From Struthio camelus (Eukaryota; Chordata; Aves; Struthioniformes; Struthionidae): a stretch of 64,000 nt of DNA. The notes beneath the pieces are model-generated. The model worked only from the letters and a program-made list of their open reading frames with translations. It ran no database searches and was not told the origin of the DNA. Made by a program: the position numbers and the translations under genes. The DNA is taken from the NCBI RefSeq assembly GCF_040807025.1, contig NC_090942.1:82131987-82195986 (forward strand). The letters run 5' to 3'. Positions 24,976-45,083 of this stretch are shown piece after piece (within the stretch, counting starts at the first letter, position 1; every line of letters starts with the position of its first letter).

Positions 24976-27900
24976 ACTGTTCTGAGAAGGGAAATAGGTG
25001 AAAAAAACCCGCCTATTTTAAAATAAAGGGTACGTTGCCTATGATTTATTTCCATTAAAATTAATGCTTCCTTGCAAAGATTTGTATTTCTGACATCTTG
25101 GGGTAGTCTTAGGTTTACAACCATCCCTGATGTAAGAACAGCAAGTTCTTGCTTTTAAAGTAGCTGATTCCTGCCCCCTCCCCCTTTTTTAATCTACTCC
25201 ACTAGTTGTATCCATGTGTTATGACTAGATTTTCTTTTTTTTTTTCTTCTTTCAAGCTGCTATGGACGGTCATTTACAACAAAGGAAGAGTTAGGTTGAA
25301 AGAGGCCTCCTACAGTTGACTTTCCATATTGACAATCCATATTGCTAGCAAATGTTTCATGAGGCACTCAGGTATCAGCCTGAATAGGAAGAAAGGTCAG
25401 GATAAGAAAAGATACTAAGGATTTGGGGACAATGAAATTGGTGCAAGTCTCTTATAATGAAGGTATTGCAAAATGTTAGAGCATGTCTCAGTTTTCCTTT
25501 AAACTCCATGATACTTATCTGAGCACTCTCACTGAGAATGCTAATACCTTAATAGTACAGGAAGAAGAGAGAATTGTCCCATGTTCAAGTTCACTTCTGA
25601 TGTTTCCTGTCTTTTGAGTGTTACCTATCCATTATTGATAGCACATTAGCTATGTTGCCTTGACACGGACAGATCTCGCTCATTTGACTCCAGTTGAGCT
25701 ATACTGCGTTATGAATTTAAGAGACTTCCCCTATTTATACATATGATTAAATAACCAGTTGAATCAGAAATATACTCTTTTCAGCGTAATAAGTTAATAT
25801 ATAAAAGGCACTGTTACAATACTGTCACCTCACACTGTCACACAGTTCTGCAAATCTTCTTACTTATTTCTTATGTGGGGCAGGTAGAAAGAGATGTTGT
25901 TCAATCCCTTTTCTTTAAAACCTGGAAGAAGAAACAAAAATTGACGTTCATATAAAAAAACTCCTGAAGTAGGAAACAACTAATTATAATACAAAATATA
26001 TATGCCTGTGTAATTGAAAGTAACTAATATTCAGCAGTGCTTGGCAAAACTCTAGGCTAAGAAAAATGAAACACAGATTATCTAGTTAAAACTGGAGGAA
26101 TTTTTAGGTAAACAGAAAGAGATTTTCACTATCTGAATTTGACTAAGCTGCCTGCATGTGAATCCTGCATGCTAAAAATAACATGGAATTACATAGCCTA
26201 CTCATCCTGCAACACAGTACTTGTCATCCCCAGGCAAGAGCACTGAGCAATAAATATTTTAGCATTTTCCCTGATTTTCAAGATAAATTGTATTTGGAAT
26301 TCTGTGCTGCAAGTTCCTGAAAATAAAGTTTGCGTAGTTTGAGATGTCTTAATTTCTCAAGTAACATACCTTCTCTTTGGTTGGGAGCTATGATCTGAAC
26401 ACAAGCAGAACTTTAGGAGAGAATGGCTCCATTCAGTCTGAAGAAAAGCATCCCAGGGTGCAGATCTAGTTCTCTTACAGAGTATCTGGGTTTAGGTTTA
26501 GGCTTCTTAACTGTTAATCTTATAAAATTACAATGTTCTTCAAAGTGAAGTTTTTACTGAGCCATCCTTTGGCAGCAAAATATGCACTTTGCCATAGTGA
26601 TTTATCTTGACCATATTAAAGAGACAACTGGATGAAACATTGCTATATTACTGCATTATTTTAGATGTTTATTAGTGTGGTAGCAAATAGACAAGCAGAA
26701 AGGTAACGAGCTGTATTTTAGACCTGCTTTTGATATATCTTTACATTTGAAATGCAGGTTGGTTTTCAAATGTGTTTTCCTTGGTTACATGATTTTAAAA
26801 ATTACAGGGAGAAATATCTAATTTTTAAAGTCTTTTCATTACAAACTGACATGAGAATGCTCACTAAAGGGTTTTGTGAGAGAATCCCTTGACAAAATGT
26901 GCTTGTTACCAGTACTGAGTGAAGTGGAGAGTACCACAACTTGACATGGAGCATGTGATTAATCAGTTTGTTTGTTTAATGTATTTGATCAAGGTTGTCA
27001 TGCTGTGAGAAGTATCTAGACTTTGGCTGTGATAAAGATCAAAACATCAGTTTTGCAGACCTTTCATTTCCTGGATAAGACTTCCTAAATGGGAATGAGC
27101 TATGCCTACGTCAGTCTTTAACAGAAAGAGGTTTCAGTGAGCAATGACCGTTTCCTTCAGAATTCGACTTGGGCAGAGAACGGACGACAGAGCACTGCGC
27201 AGTGGGAATTCTGAACTAAATGGTCTGCAGCTCCTAGTTAAACAAAAACCATACTGAAGGTGTTGGTGCACATCACCATTTTGTGGTGTAAGTTGTGGTG
27301 ACAGGATATAAAACTTTGCAGACTGAGGGACTGATTTTCTCCTCTGACATGCACGTGCCTATGTGTTCTAATGAAGTGAATCATATCTGAGAGTTCTCCA
27401 TTTCAGGGACAGTTCCATTAAGATTACCTTAAGATGAAAAACACATAAGAGATACATTCTTTATTCACAGAATGACCATATTCATCTTTTGATACAATGC
27501 AAAATACCTTGCTTCCTCTCACCTAGTTCTTCCTCCTGGAAAATAATGCATGCCAGCTTCCTCTAACAGTGAAGAGCCATGGGGGACTCATTATTCTTAA
27601 CTGAGGTTTCCATTGTGAATATCTTTAGTGACAATTTAACAAAGACAATGTCGTAGACCCAGCCACATGATGAATTAGAAAAGTGCATTCTGATGATAAA
27701 GAGGGAGTTATTCAAATCTGAAGTACATTTTTGCCATGTGTACAGCTCTAGAGATACATTACTTTACATAAAAGCATAGAACTGCCCTTAAAAACAAATC
27801 ATACTTAATTATAATATTTTTTAGCTAAAATGGAAGAAACTGCTTGTTATTTCAACTGATTAAGAAAAACCCTCCTTTAGAAAAGTTTAAAATGTTCTTC

Positions 27901-28870
27901 TTATCCCTGTGTCTATCCCTTTTCTATTACATATAATTTAGCATAGAAGTTCAATCAAAGACTACTGACAGGTTTTTTAAACTTCTGTTTCCTAAGCTAC
28001 ACTGCTGATCGATGTGTACTAAAACATAATTTTAAGGAGGTCTTTTTCTCTCAGACTGACCTCCTCAATTGTAATTAGGTATTCATGTGGCCTTATAACC
28101 TCATTGCTTTTGTCTTTGAAAATTCCATGAATCTTACTAGTTTTTAAATAATGTTCTGCATAGACATGTGACTATCGATTTCATTTTTGATTTTTTCTTT
28201 TTGCATCATTTACACTTCTCTGGGAAATAAACTTCTTGCAGTAAGTGAAGAAAGTGAGGAGCTCGGAAACATCAACAAGTTTACAAGATGAAGAACAATC
28301 CTGGTTACCACTGAAAATGTTTGCTTTGCTAAGCAAACTTCCTAAGTATGGTAAGGCAAGGAAATAGTTTGCAACCCTGTTGATCTAGTTGCTTGATTTA
28401 TATTTAGGAGGAGCATTTTTATGAATGCAGTGTACAGGATGAGGAAACAAAAAAGTTGTTTTATTATAATGCTAACTTCTAGAACTTCCAATGCCTTTTG
28501 TGCTAGATATATTAAATGAATGTCCCTATTCTAAATAGCTAAACATGTAAACAATAATTATAAGTAGTCAAGAAAAAGCAAGTCAAGGTGGACAACACAG
28601 GTTGACACTAATAGCAAGGTATGAACAACTCTTGGTCAGCCACATTTATCCCTTACTTAGCCAATAACAGAAGGAATTTTGGAACGCACTGCAGAGCAAG
28701 TAAATTTACAAAAGCAGTAAAAGTCTGAAGGTGTTTTTGGGAGGACTTAGAAAACATCTGAAGTGATACTAGAAGAGTGAAGTGAGAAGTGGGGTGAAAA
28801 TAAAGCAAGTTTGAATGATCAGCTGTTTGGGTATGAGTTAATGGGATTTGGTAGTTTTGGGGATTTGGGG

Positions 28871-28876
28871 TTTATT
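28871..28876 (-). terminator. Candidate polyadenylation signal for MANSC4
   Basis: TTTATT on the plus strand, so AATAAA on the minus strand, about 570 bases past the MANSC4 stop. ATTAAA variants also occur nearer the stop (around 28,965 and 29,095), so the choice is uncertain. Confidence 0.3.
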
Positions 28877-29443
28877 GTTCTTAAAGAAGTAAAAAGTGCT
28901 GGCTGAATTACTTGGTCTCAGTATTGGGGATAAACGAGGGGAAAACACCCTGTCTGTAGAATTTAATTGGAGAATATAAACAGAGTTTTTATAGAACAAC
29001 TAGATCTGAGGTGATTAAAGGATGATTAGAATTATATGACTCTTTTATGATGCTGTAAAAGTTCAATCAGTTAGTTTACCTGATTGCATTATTATTTAAT
29101 TTTCTCAGGTTAGTCAATGTGAGGGGAAGGTTATGTAACACTGCAGGGAACCAGGTCTCTTAAGTTATAGAAAGTATATACTGTTTGTTAGGCATTAGTC
29201 TGAGTCAGATTATAAACCCAAATGTGCTCAAACACCTCCAAATACACAGTGGGAGCTATGGGGTGTATACCACTTCCCTGAAGAGAGATGAAAATTTTGT
29301 CTCATGAGAATGAAATTACAACCGAAAGATGCTGAAACTATCAGTAAAAATTATCTTTTGTTCTGTAAAAGAAACATGTAAGAAATAAGCTGGTATATAC
29401 AATTCATTTTCAAAAAACTGTTTGTTCCAAAACAAGGATGATT

Positions 29444-35684
<6,241 letters not shown>

Positions 35685-38507
35685 CTGGAAGGAAGCAGCC
35701 ATGTAAACTACATAGGATTATAACAGTTATTATTATTTGTTCTGTAAATGAATTATTTGGAGACAGTTTTTGAGAGTAACAAACACAGGCTGCTTTGAGC
35801 TTGTTTCTGTGATCCCAAGTTTGTATCTCTTGTCCTTCTAAGCTCAAACTATCCAGACATCCTTAATGTGCAGTGAATAATGGTAAATACAGGAGATTGT
35901 TTTACCTCGGCTCCAAAAGCATGCAGTCCAGCCCCCTGAGAGCAGGTAGGTCTGCCACTTTGTTCAGGCTCACTATTACACTTGACACAGAAGAAGAGGC
36001 TCAATTTATTTTCTTGTTATTTTTGAATTATCTGGCAACTGAAAATGTATTTTCCATCTTTATTAACAAACGGGATTATCTAATTCTGTCTCCCAGCCAG
36101 AGGTGGAAACTTCATTCCTCTTTTCTACTCTGCTTTGAATGTAAAAAGAATACTATTTTATTTTGATGATCTAGCAATGGATGAATATGACTGTAGAAGT
36201 CTGTAGCCTACTCCGGACTAGATAAATAGTCAAAGTCCTGTCCCTAATCTTCCATAAGATTAAGAATATTGAACCGTCTATATGGCTTTTTCTGCTTATG
36301 TTCAAGGCTTGGAAAAGGCCTGTGAGAGGGCAAGAAAGAAAATATAGTTGGTATTTAGGAAGTCAATTTTTCAAGCACCTGTTGTGAAACCTGAAACTGA
36401 GTGTTTTATTTCTTAGAAGAACTCAATGTAATCCCTGGCTCCCACTTCTGAATGCAAGGCAGCATACAGAAAGGCTTTAAAATGTTGCTATACAGCATTT
36501 CATTGAAACTCAATGGACTATATAGAGAGGTGGAGGGAATTAGGTAGAAATGCAGTTGTCTGCAATAAGAATTGTGTGTGGAATATATAAAAATACTTTA
36601 GAAGGAAACTTTTTCTTCAAGATTAGGATCAAGGAATTTCCCCAGCTCCACATAAAGTATAGAACAATGATATGAATGGGGGCTTCAAACTCATTTTAAT
36701 TCCTTAGTCATTGTAGCTAGTCTTTGTTTTGCAAAACAAGGCCCCTATTTCAGAAATGAGTTAATACATGCATAATTTTGTGCCTGATGGAGATCCCTGG
36801 AAAGTAAAGGGGCTCTACACAAGTTAGCTCCTGTTGATGTAAGAGCAAGGCCTTCATTTATTCAGCGGAAATACTGGCTATAATCAGGAAGCCAAATAAA
36901 TGTCTGCTTTTATCCAGGTTGCATGTCTGTTGTGGAGAAATTGGTAAGTGAGAGCTTAAGTGGGTTATTCTTTAAGCCTCTGTCCTGAAAAACAGCTCTG
37001 CTCTTGGTACTGGTGTTTTATTTGCTTTTGGTAGTCTGATGTGCTTTCCTTTATCTTCATCTCTATGTGAAAGTCACTATGGAAAATCTTAAATATGTTT
37101 CAGTACACCTGCTGGTTTGCACTCAGTGGACTGCATAGGGATGTTTTCAGGCATTTACCTAGCATTGCCCCAAGCATTTCTGACAGTATATTTTTCTAAA
37201 ATAATTTTTGCTTCAGTTTTCAGAATATTCACAAGGCATCATTTGCTATGGAGCACAGTCAAAATGTTGAAATTTTAAAATCTGAATTTGCATTGTGGCA
37301 TTACCTCCAGGATGTAGTATGAATTCTGGATCTATCTTGTTCTGTAAGTCTGGTGTGCAAAAATGTTGAGTCCTGATTGCTTTCCTCACTCCTCCTCTTC
37401 CCATTTCTCCAAGCTGAGAAATCTAAAAGGTTCTGAATAACTTAAGGAAACATGGAACAAAGGGATTAAACTGATGTAAAACAAGTATTTATATGGGGTA
37501 AAACTGAATATGTCTTTCGTCCTTTGATATAAATAGGATTATCTGCATGAACAAAAAAATGAGCGGTAATAGGTAACCTTGATAGTAACAGTAGATCTAT
37601 TTGCCGTTACATCAAAATTACGCCATCTCCGCTCCTGTATATTTTCATATATGTTTAACACCTTGCAAAGTTTGGATATAAATAATGAATATGATTACTT
37701 CCTCCTTTCCAGGAAAAAAGCGGTTAAAGGAGCAGTCCTGTGACATATTTCAGTTAGATGGACCTCAATTACCGTATGATTCCTTCGATTTCAGTGGGCT
37801 CTGACCAGGTAAAGTGCAAGAACAGAGCGTGAACGTGTCTGAGCATCAAAGCATCTTGCAGATCTTTCACTAAGTCATTCTCTGCCATCACATTTTGAAT
37901 AAGGTAACAAAGTTTCAAACACCTTTTACTTCAGTTTAGGCAGTCAGCAGCGGCAGTAAGTGAGAGTGCTCGCCACGTGTAATATTTAAATATATATTTG
38001 CAGGATTGAGCTTGAGTAACCGGTCATGGTTTGTACAGATCTGTGATTTCAATGTACATTTTAAATCTCTTTTCAGTTTGACACCATTTGGCAACAGACA
38101 CAATGCTAGTCTTTCTTTCTCTTCATAGTTTTTATGAAGAGACATGTTTTTCATGTTTTTGCCTTCATGTATTTATTCTGTGCTCCTGCGGTGTGCCTCA
38201 TCCAGCAGCCCTTTTTCCTTTGCATGAATTGTAATTCTTTGTCCGGTCTCTGTTTCTGAATAAATTACAAGAGCATGAATAGCTGCAGAGGAAGTTTAAT
38301 GAAACATAAAGAGACTGTCCAATATATAAGGCTGCTTGCAGGAATTTACTTTAAAAACTAAAAAGTTTTGTCTGCTAAGTTTCAGAGTCTTCTGCCACCT
38401 GCCTCATAATTTGACTTTGACTTTTCTGTGGGAAATGCATAAATATAACGTAAAGATGAAGTTTTAAATCACAAAAATTTTGCAAGAAGGAAATATTCAA
38501 GTCTTAC

Positions 38508-38539
38508 CTGCAAACCGGAGCCCGACTGTTCCATGTGCT
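38508..38539 (-). other. Candidate small exon upstream of MANSC4
   Basis: On the minus strand a branch-point consensus TACTAAC (38575-38569) is followed by a pyrimidine-rich stretch ending CCCTCCCTGTAG. Then come 32 bases containing an ATG, and a near-perfect donor CAG/GTAAGA. This is a full set of splice signals about 2.8 kb upstream of the possible MANSC4 acceptor at 35,685. It could be a 5' UTR exon of MANSC4 or of a non-coding transcript. There is no homology support. Confidence 0.25.
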
Positions 38540-41500
38540 CTACAGGGAGGGACCAAGAGACATTTACTGTTAGTAAGATGTCTCTGCTCAGTATCAGACC
38601 AGCACTTCATATTATGTAGTAATTCTTTTCATCAGTCTTCTCAAATATCTTACAAACTGGCAGTTACCTGTTTTCTGTGAGAACACAGACGTCTTTTTAT
38701 CCCTTTTACTGAAAGATTTGTAAATGTACCTGCCACAAAGGAGGAGAATGATCTTATTAATAATACTTGTTATAAACAGAAAACCGTACCTGAAGTTTTC
38801 CACCTGGGCTGGCAGTGATAATGGCACAATCCAAGAGCTTCCTGGCACAAAGCAGTCACCAGGCATTAACTCCTTTTTTGCCAAATCTAAACAAAATGCA
38901 AACATCTTTTCCATATATGATCCCAAATATCAATGTGCATCTATCATTTTATTTAACATATACCGAATAAGTGGTTCTAGTACTGGGAATATGTAAATGC
39001 CAGAGAGAAGACTGATTTATATAATACAGGAAAGCTTTCCTGAACTGGACTAACAGTGCAAAGGCTTTGATTCCTTTGTCAGGTCAGCCTGTCTGAAACT
39101 ACCCTGCATGACCAGCTTGGCTTTGTTCGTAGGTCGTCTGTTGTCCGTACTGCTCTTGTCCTCTGCTTCTCTACTGGGTGTCTTCTAGCAGCCCTGAAGG
39201 GGGAATATGAGACCATAGTCAGTGTCCTGGGTCAAGTTGAAGCTTAGGCCTTAATATTGTATGATGTCTTACGAAAGAAAGTGTTGTTAGTTACTATTTC
39301 CTAGCCAAGTTTAGTGCCTGTCTTTGAAAGTTTCTCCTTTGTTCTGCTCCGTCGACCATGGTGAAGCGCGTATGATCAGGTGGACACATGCCTCTGGGCC
39401 TTCCCTTTCCTGAGTAGATTATGGGATGGAGGTGAGGTGCACTCCCAGATGCACAGATGTGGCAGGAGCAATGCTCTGTGATGCTGCCACAGTGATGCAG
39501 AGCTCTGCAGCAAAGGATTGCTTCTAGCCCAGACCCTGTCTGTCCCAACCATGGGAGAGACCAGTGCTGCGCAAAGCACTTCTTATCTGCTACAGCTAAA
39601 GTCAAACACATTAGGTTAGCCATCTGAGTTATGTCCCTGCCTATGTTGAACATCAGTAAGCATATCTGACCAAATGTGCAGCATGATCCTATGCAGGGTT
39701 AGCCCTAAGAGTCTCTCCTGAAGTCAGTGGACCCCTGTGTCTGTATTGCCCTCCACATGAGCAAATTGAATTGTAGGTCTGTGCTGAAATCTTGGGTAGG
39801 TCAGTTTTCGTAGCCATGTGCGTGTGGTTTCCCTTTATTATGACAGCATTTAGATCAAAATTTCACCTAAGCTAAATATTTCAGTAATGCCAGAATATGT
39901 CACTGTGACTTATTATAATAAAAAAGTTACCAAAATATTGATGTAATGAATCACAGTAAGTACATTTAAACAAATATCAAAGCAAATCTTTCTGACGTTA
40001 TTGAAATACTCTATTCATTTTCTTTCTCCTTTAGAATTTCTTTGGAATAAAAACATTCTTGCAAAATGTTTTGAGTCCAACCAAACAACATTTTTTGAGA
40101 GAACCATTTTGTAAAAAACAGCTATTAGTGGTCAGATTTGGGGTTGGAACAATGTATTAAGTTTTTAATGAATCTGAACTTCTCCAAGGTTTGGGACAAT
40201 CAAATCCAGGATTCTGGTTTCAGACCCATTCCAGCCACATAGCAAAGAGAGGTGAAACTTTACAGTTTCTGTTCCTCGGACTCTGTGTGAGCCGCTTTTT
40301 AAACCATTGTTTCAAAGGGGCTGCCAGGCCCTGAGTTTCTCTCGGAGCTTAGATTCAAACTAATTCTGGTAAAACTTATATATGAAAGCTGGAATCTTTG
40401 TGTTAAAACAAAGCATAACCGAAGACCTAGCCAGGTTAGATTTATACAAATATAAATCCACTGACATACACCCAAACTTAAGCCTAGGTTTATGACAAAG
40501 GGGCACAGTGTTTAGCAAACGCTTTAATGAATGAATGTTGATTTATGACAGAACTTGAAACTAGGCAAAAGGAATGGACTTTCAATTCTGTGATGAATTT
40601 TATACAGTTGGGTAATCGGTGAAAGTCTTCCATGTGAGATACCATTCATCTTACCTACTTATTATGTGCTAAAATTCCATTCTGTCTGTCTGCACCAGGA
40701 TTTAAAAATACATGCTGCTTTAAAAGCTCCCAGTTTATTCTCATCTAGACAGAGCTACATAAGAAAATTCTAGCCTGGGGATGCACAGTGCATTTGTGTG
40801 GAACAAAAATCCCTAACAGGAGATTCAACAGCAGGCAGAGCTCTCCAGCAGCCTGACCCCAGTTCAGGTTTTGTCAGGGAACACTTATTTCACCTGAGTT
40901 TCAAGGAAGTTCCTTACTGGATCTTTGGCCTAAAAGATGAACAGATTGAATGTCACTGTAAAGATTTATGCACTTGTGCCTCTGTTCTGCTCTCTGGTGA
41001 CTGAATTTTCTCATGATCCACAGAGCCCATTAAGACATAGGTGAGTGGAATGGGCTTTTTGCTGCTGAGAGCGAGGTCAGTAGCATAGGCTGTAGTATTA
41101 ATCAGTCCTTAAATTTGACTAAAGAGCTAAACATGCATAAGTTAAGTATTTGATAATAAATAATCAGTATTCCAAAAATACCACTCCCAAGTATTTTCTC
41201 AATACACAGTACTTCTGCTGCAAGCAAATAAATATTAAATAGTACCCTCAAAGGCAGAAAAATTAAGCATAAAATAATACAGAATAAAATCTAAGCAAGT
41301 GCTATTAAAAATAAGGGTTTTTTTTTAATAACATTTGTAATGGTGTTGTGTAAGAAGTACTTTGTTTGGCTGGGAATCTGAAAAAAGAAATTATCTCTGT
41401 TTAGCTGCTCATCCTTCAGAAATGATAAAGATTTCAGTTGAAATAAAATATGTTCCAGTCAATTTCTCTCAAAAAATCCAAGATCCTTTCAAACACTGAT

Positions 41501-43731
41501 ATTTTTAATGCTGAAATACTGCAGGATGTTTCCTATGTTCCAGATATGCTTACTTTGTATCCTGTGACAAGGAAAATACTAAACAATGGCAGCATTTGGT
41601 GAATCATTTCCAAAAGACTAATTCCTCTCTTGAGTAATTCCACTATTACTCAAAACACAGTTCCCTGGCAATACAGTGCAATTCCCTGGCGGCCCCAGGG
41701 GAAGAATGTGGCACTTTATATTTTATGTTAGATATCATGTATATTTTAAATATCCACTAGTTCTGTTCCAGTTCACATTTTAGACTAACAAGGCTGAAAG
41801 AAATTCAAATTTTCCTATGTTTTTTGTTCTCTAGGTATTCCTTTCCTTAAGCTATCAGATTGATGTTTCTTTCTTAGTCTTATGTGTTATATAGTGCCTA
41901 TGTGTTGAATCAAGAGAAGGTTTGCCTAAAACAAACACAAAATCACTGCAATGCCCCTTTAGGCCCTGTACTGGTGCTTAAGGGTTTGGTTGTCTTCTGC
42001 TGCAGATTTCCTGTGTGATTTTGGGCTAGACCAACAAAAAAATTTAGGCTGTATTTCATGTGTATGTAAACCATACACCTGGTTTCCAAGAAAAACAGTT
42101 GTCATTCTCCTCACCCCCAGTGACTTGCACTTCCGCTACCCCCTGTGCTGTGCCTTGTGACCTTACAGAGAAGCAGGCTGTGGACTCATGCAGTTCACTA
42201 CACAAAGCCACTGGGTTCACTGGGGGAACAAGTGGCCAGATTTTCATAGATTATATATGTAAAACTAAGCAGTGTTAAATACGTGAAGTGAATCTGAAGT
42301 TTAAGGAGGCTTCAGTCTTGGCACACAGAGCAGGCTGGCCCCAACTTTATATATATTACTTGCCTTGAAGGGTCAGCCAGGAAGCACGAGCAGAGTTCTG
42401 CACAGAACAGAAGGAGTACTGCTTTTATCTAGTTATCTCTGGCTTTACTTTTCTTATCTTTGCAGCAGTAACTCCTCCTGACTCAGTCTGTGCTTACTTT
42501 TGCTATGTAGACAACTCAAGAGAACTATAGAAATGTATGCTCTGGCAGTGAAAAGGTCAGAAGCTTAGGTTTTCCATGTCATGGTTGAATAGTCTATTAC
42601 AATATATCTGTTGTATAAAAGAGCTTCTTGTATTTCCAAGTATTTCTAAAAGAAAAGCATGACCTCTCTTCAGTCTTGGAAATAATTTAGGCATTAACTA
42701 CAAGAAAACAGTTTACGCACCAGCTACAGGAAAAAGCATGTAGACTGTGAATCCCAGGTACAAGTGGGCATCTCAGTTGCAAAGGGAGAGAGATGTTACT
42801 GCTGCTCTTTGGTGCCTTCCTGCTCACCTTGTTGGCGCTTGAGGATCTTGTTCTGTGAGACTAATTTATATCTCTTAGACATTGTAGAGAGAGACCTGAA
42901 GCATCTAAATCAGCTTCTAATATGAAGACTTCACTCCAGAAGCCAAATCCTAAAGGTTAGGTATTGAAAGGTAACCTTAGTTATCTTTGTCTTCTCCTCT
43001 GTGTTAATGTCTTGTTCTTCAGGGCATGTTCTTTTATCACAGACTTGTTTAATATCTACATGGATGTAAACTTGTTTTCATGTTGTTTCATGCTTCTGCT
43101 TGTACTTAATGAGTGACGGATCATCTTTTGCATTTGGTTCAAAGATGATGACAGTCTTTTATGGCTCTTATCTTCAGAGTTTGAATTTTTAGCTCTAGCA
43201 CTCATGATTTCTATTTTCAGCTCTGGAAAATGCATAGCTTACTCTCTACGATCAGCCAAGACAACTCCTTGTGAAATAGCAAGACCTATTGATTCCAGTA
43301 TAATAATATGTATAACTGATCTTCTTATAAAGCACAGTGTTGCTGGGGAGCAGAGGACAAATGAAATAATCTGTACAAATATAGAACAAAAAGATAGTTC
43401 TTGCGTTGGTGCATTTGCAGTATACGTACCATATAAGCACAGCATACAGCCTGACTGATGAACGTGGTAAGAAAACAATGGAACTGCACTGTCAGTATGC
43501 TCTGATTTAATACAGTCACCTAGTCCTAAGTCTGGATAAAGCACAGGCAGCTGACAATCAGCCTCGTAAAAACAATTGGTTGGAGAAACAGATTTAAGCT
43601 TTTTGCAAAAATGGCCATTCAGCAAAGAGCACTGCTGACCCCTTGCACATACAATAGCTCCAATGAGAGCCAGTTTGTAGAAGTCAGTACTCCCAAAAGT
43701 TTGCTGGCAGGAAGAGAATTCTTACTAGTAC

Positions 43732-44102
43732 ATGACAGAACTGATCCAGTCTATTAAAAACCTCATGGAATGTGAAGAAGATGGACTTGAAATCCTTGGC
43801 AGAGTGACAGGTACAGATGAAAGGCCCATAAGGCAAGAGAAGAAATATTCCATCCATGCAGACTGTGGTGTCAACACTTTGAGGGAACAGTACTTATCAT
43901 AACTGACTCCATGGAAAAAATCACTCACCATTTAGGAGCACACTTACCAATACATCAAACATACGAGATTCCAAAACAGATGCCTAAAGATGGCAATCAT
44001 ACCAGCGTGCTGGCAATCACACAGTATTCCAGCAGGAATGACCATGACAAATATGAGCTCTCTGTTTATCTCTGGAATATGAATGATTACAATTACTTAT
44101 GA
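43732..44102 (+). other. Two adjacent small ORFs, unidentified
   Basis: ORF A (43732-43896, 54 codons) starts MTELIQSIKNLMECEEDGLE. ORF B (43911-44102, 63 codons) starts MEKITHHLGAHLPIHQTYEI. They lie 14 bases apart in different frames. Both read like ordinary soluble protein and are followed about 110 bases later by an A-rich tract. I do not recognise either. They may be remnants of a frameshifted retrocopy or of a mobile element, or chance ORFs. Confidence 0.25.
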
Positions 44103-44215
44103 TGTTGGGCTGTGGGAATGAAAGTGCAACAAGGAAATACAAGTTGGACTCCTACCAGAGTGGTAAGATACTTGTTTTGTGTGGTATCTCTTCAGCCTGA
44201 ACCTGACACAGACCA

Positions 44216-44274
44216 AAAAAAAAAAAAAACCAAACAAAAAACAAACAAACAAACAGACCAAAAAAAAAAAAAAG
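44216..44274. repeat. A-rich tract with ACAA repeats
   Basis: Two A-runs of about 14 flank (CAAA)n-like units. It could be a retroposon tail on the plus strand or a plain low-complexity tract. Confidence 0.8.
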
Positions 44275-44994
44275 AGGCCAGTGCTCAGATTCAAGCACGT
44301 ATACCAAGCTTCAGTTAGGTATAAGAAACTTGAAAAGCCAAACGATGCAGTGCTTCATCAAGAACATAACATAGGAAAGCGAAGATGAAAATTAATGAAA
44401 TATTGAGGAAACATGAAGAGGAATACAAAATCAGCAGATAACAGTGACAGTGATTAGAAGGAAAGAGAAGAGGATGGTATGGACCTAGCTAGGACTGAAG
44501 CTGCTGAAGAGAGCTCTTTACCAACTGGTTAAAATCCTATGTATGTGAAGGGGTTTCAAAACAGGAAGTGAGCCCCTCAGAGGCAAGATGATGCAAATGC
44601 TTTGAAGTGAGGTAGAAAAAAAAGTCTCAGCAATCTGTCTCCCCTCAACACCTGCTTTCTTGAGCATCAGCACAAAAGGACACCTTTAACTCTGAGATGT
44701 GCATTAGTATCATCTGTATGGACTGGAATTAAGAAGCTGAACATCAACAAAATAGTGCGAGATCCCTTCACAGAGGAAATGCTAAAAAGCAAACAACCCT
44801 GTCTTCTGAAAAATAACCCAACAGCTATTCTGAAGAGTTTTATTAGTAGAGGGAAATATTCCCTCCTTAGTAGTGGAAAAAAGGAGTTGTCAGAAAATGA
44901 AGCAATCTGCAAAAACTGGAAATGAGTCACATAACTGCTAAAGGGAAAGATTTTCTATAGCCTAATATTACACCGAGTGAAATAAGTATCTTTA

Positions 44995-45083
44995 TAAAGA
45001 TAAAAATATATAAAATATATTTTTAAAAACTAAAAAATATAAAATAACATTTATTTTAAGCTTAAGTTATAAAAATACATAGG
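44995..45083. repeat. A+T-only low-complexity stretch
   Basis: Almost entirely A and T, with repeated TATAAAA and ATATTT words. Confidence 0.7.

Larger units (their letters stand above)
20581..29443. other. Intergenic DNA between convergent MRPS35 and MANSC4
   Basis: About 8.9 kb, A+T-rich. It contains a 14-base tandem duplication (20880-20907), two copies of an unclassified repeat (about 22,690 and 23,655) and a MIR-like core (about 24,900-24,975). No gene is recognised; the ORFs are short and unlike known proteins. MANSC4 transcription should end in the right-hand part. Confidence 0.65.

Noticed and set aside
39294-39653. 119-codon minus-strand ORF in the MANSC4-KLHL42 interval
   Set aside because: No domain, no start context or splice support, and the product resembles no protein I know.
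43239-43625. 128-codon minus-strand ORF
   Set aside because: Hydrophobic stretch near the end could suggest a membrane protein, but there are overlapping ORFs in three other frames and no homology.
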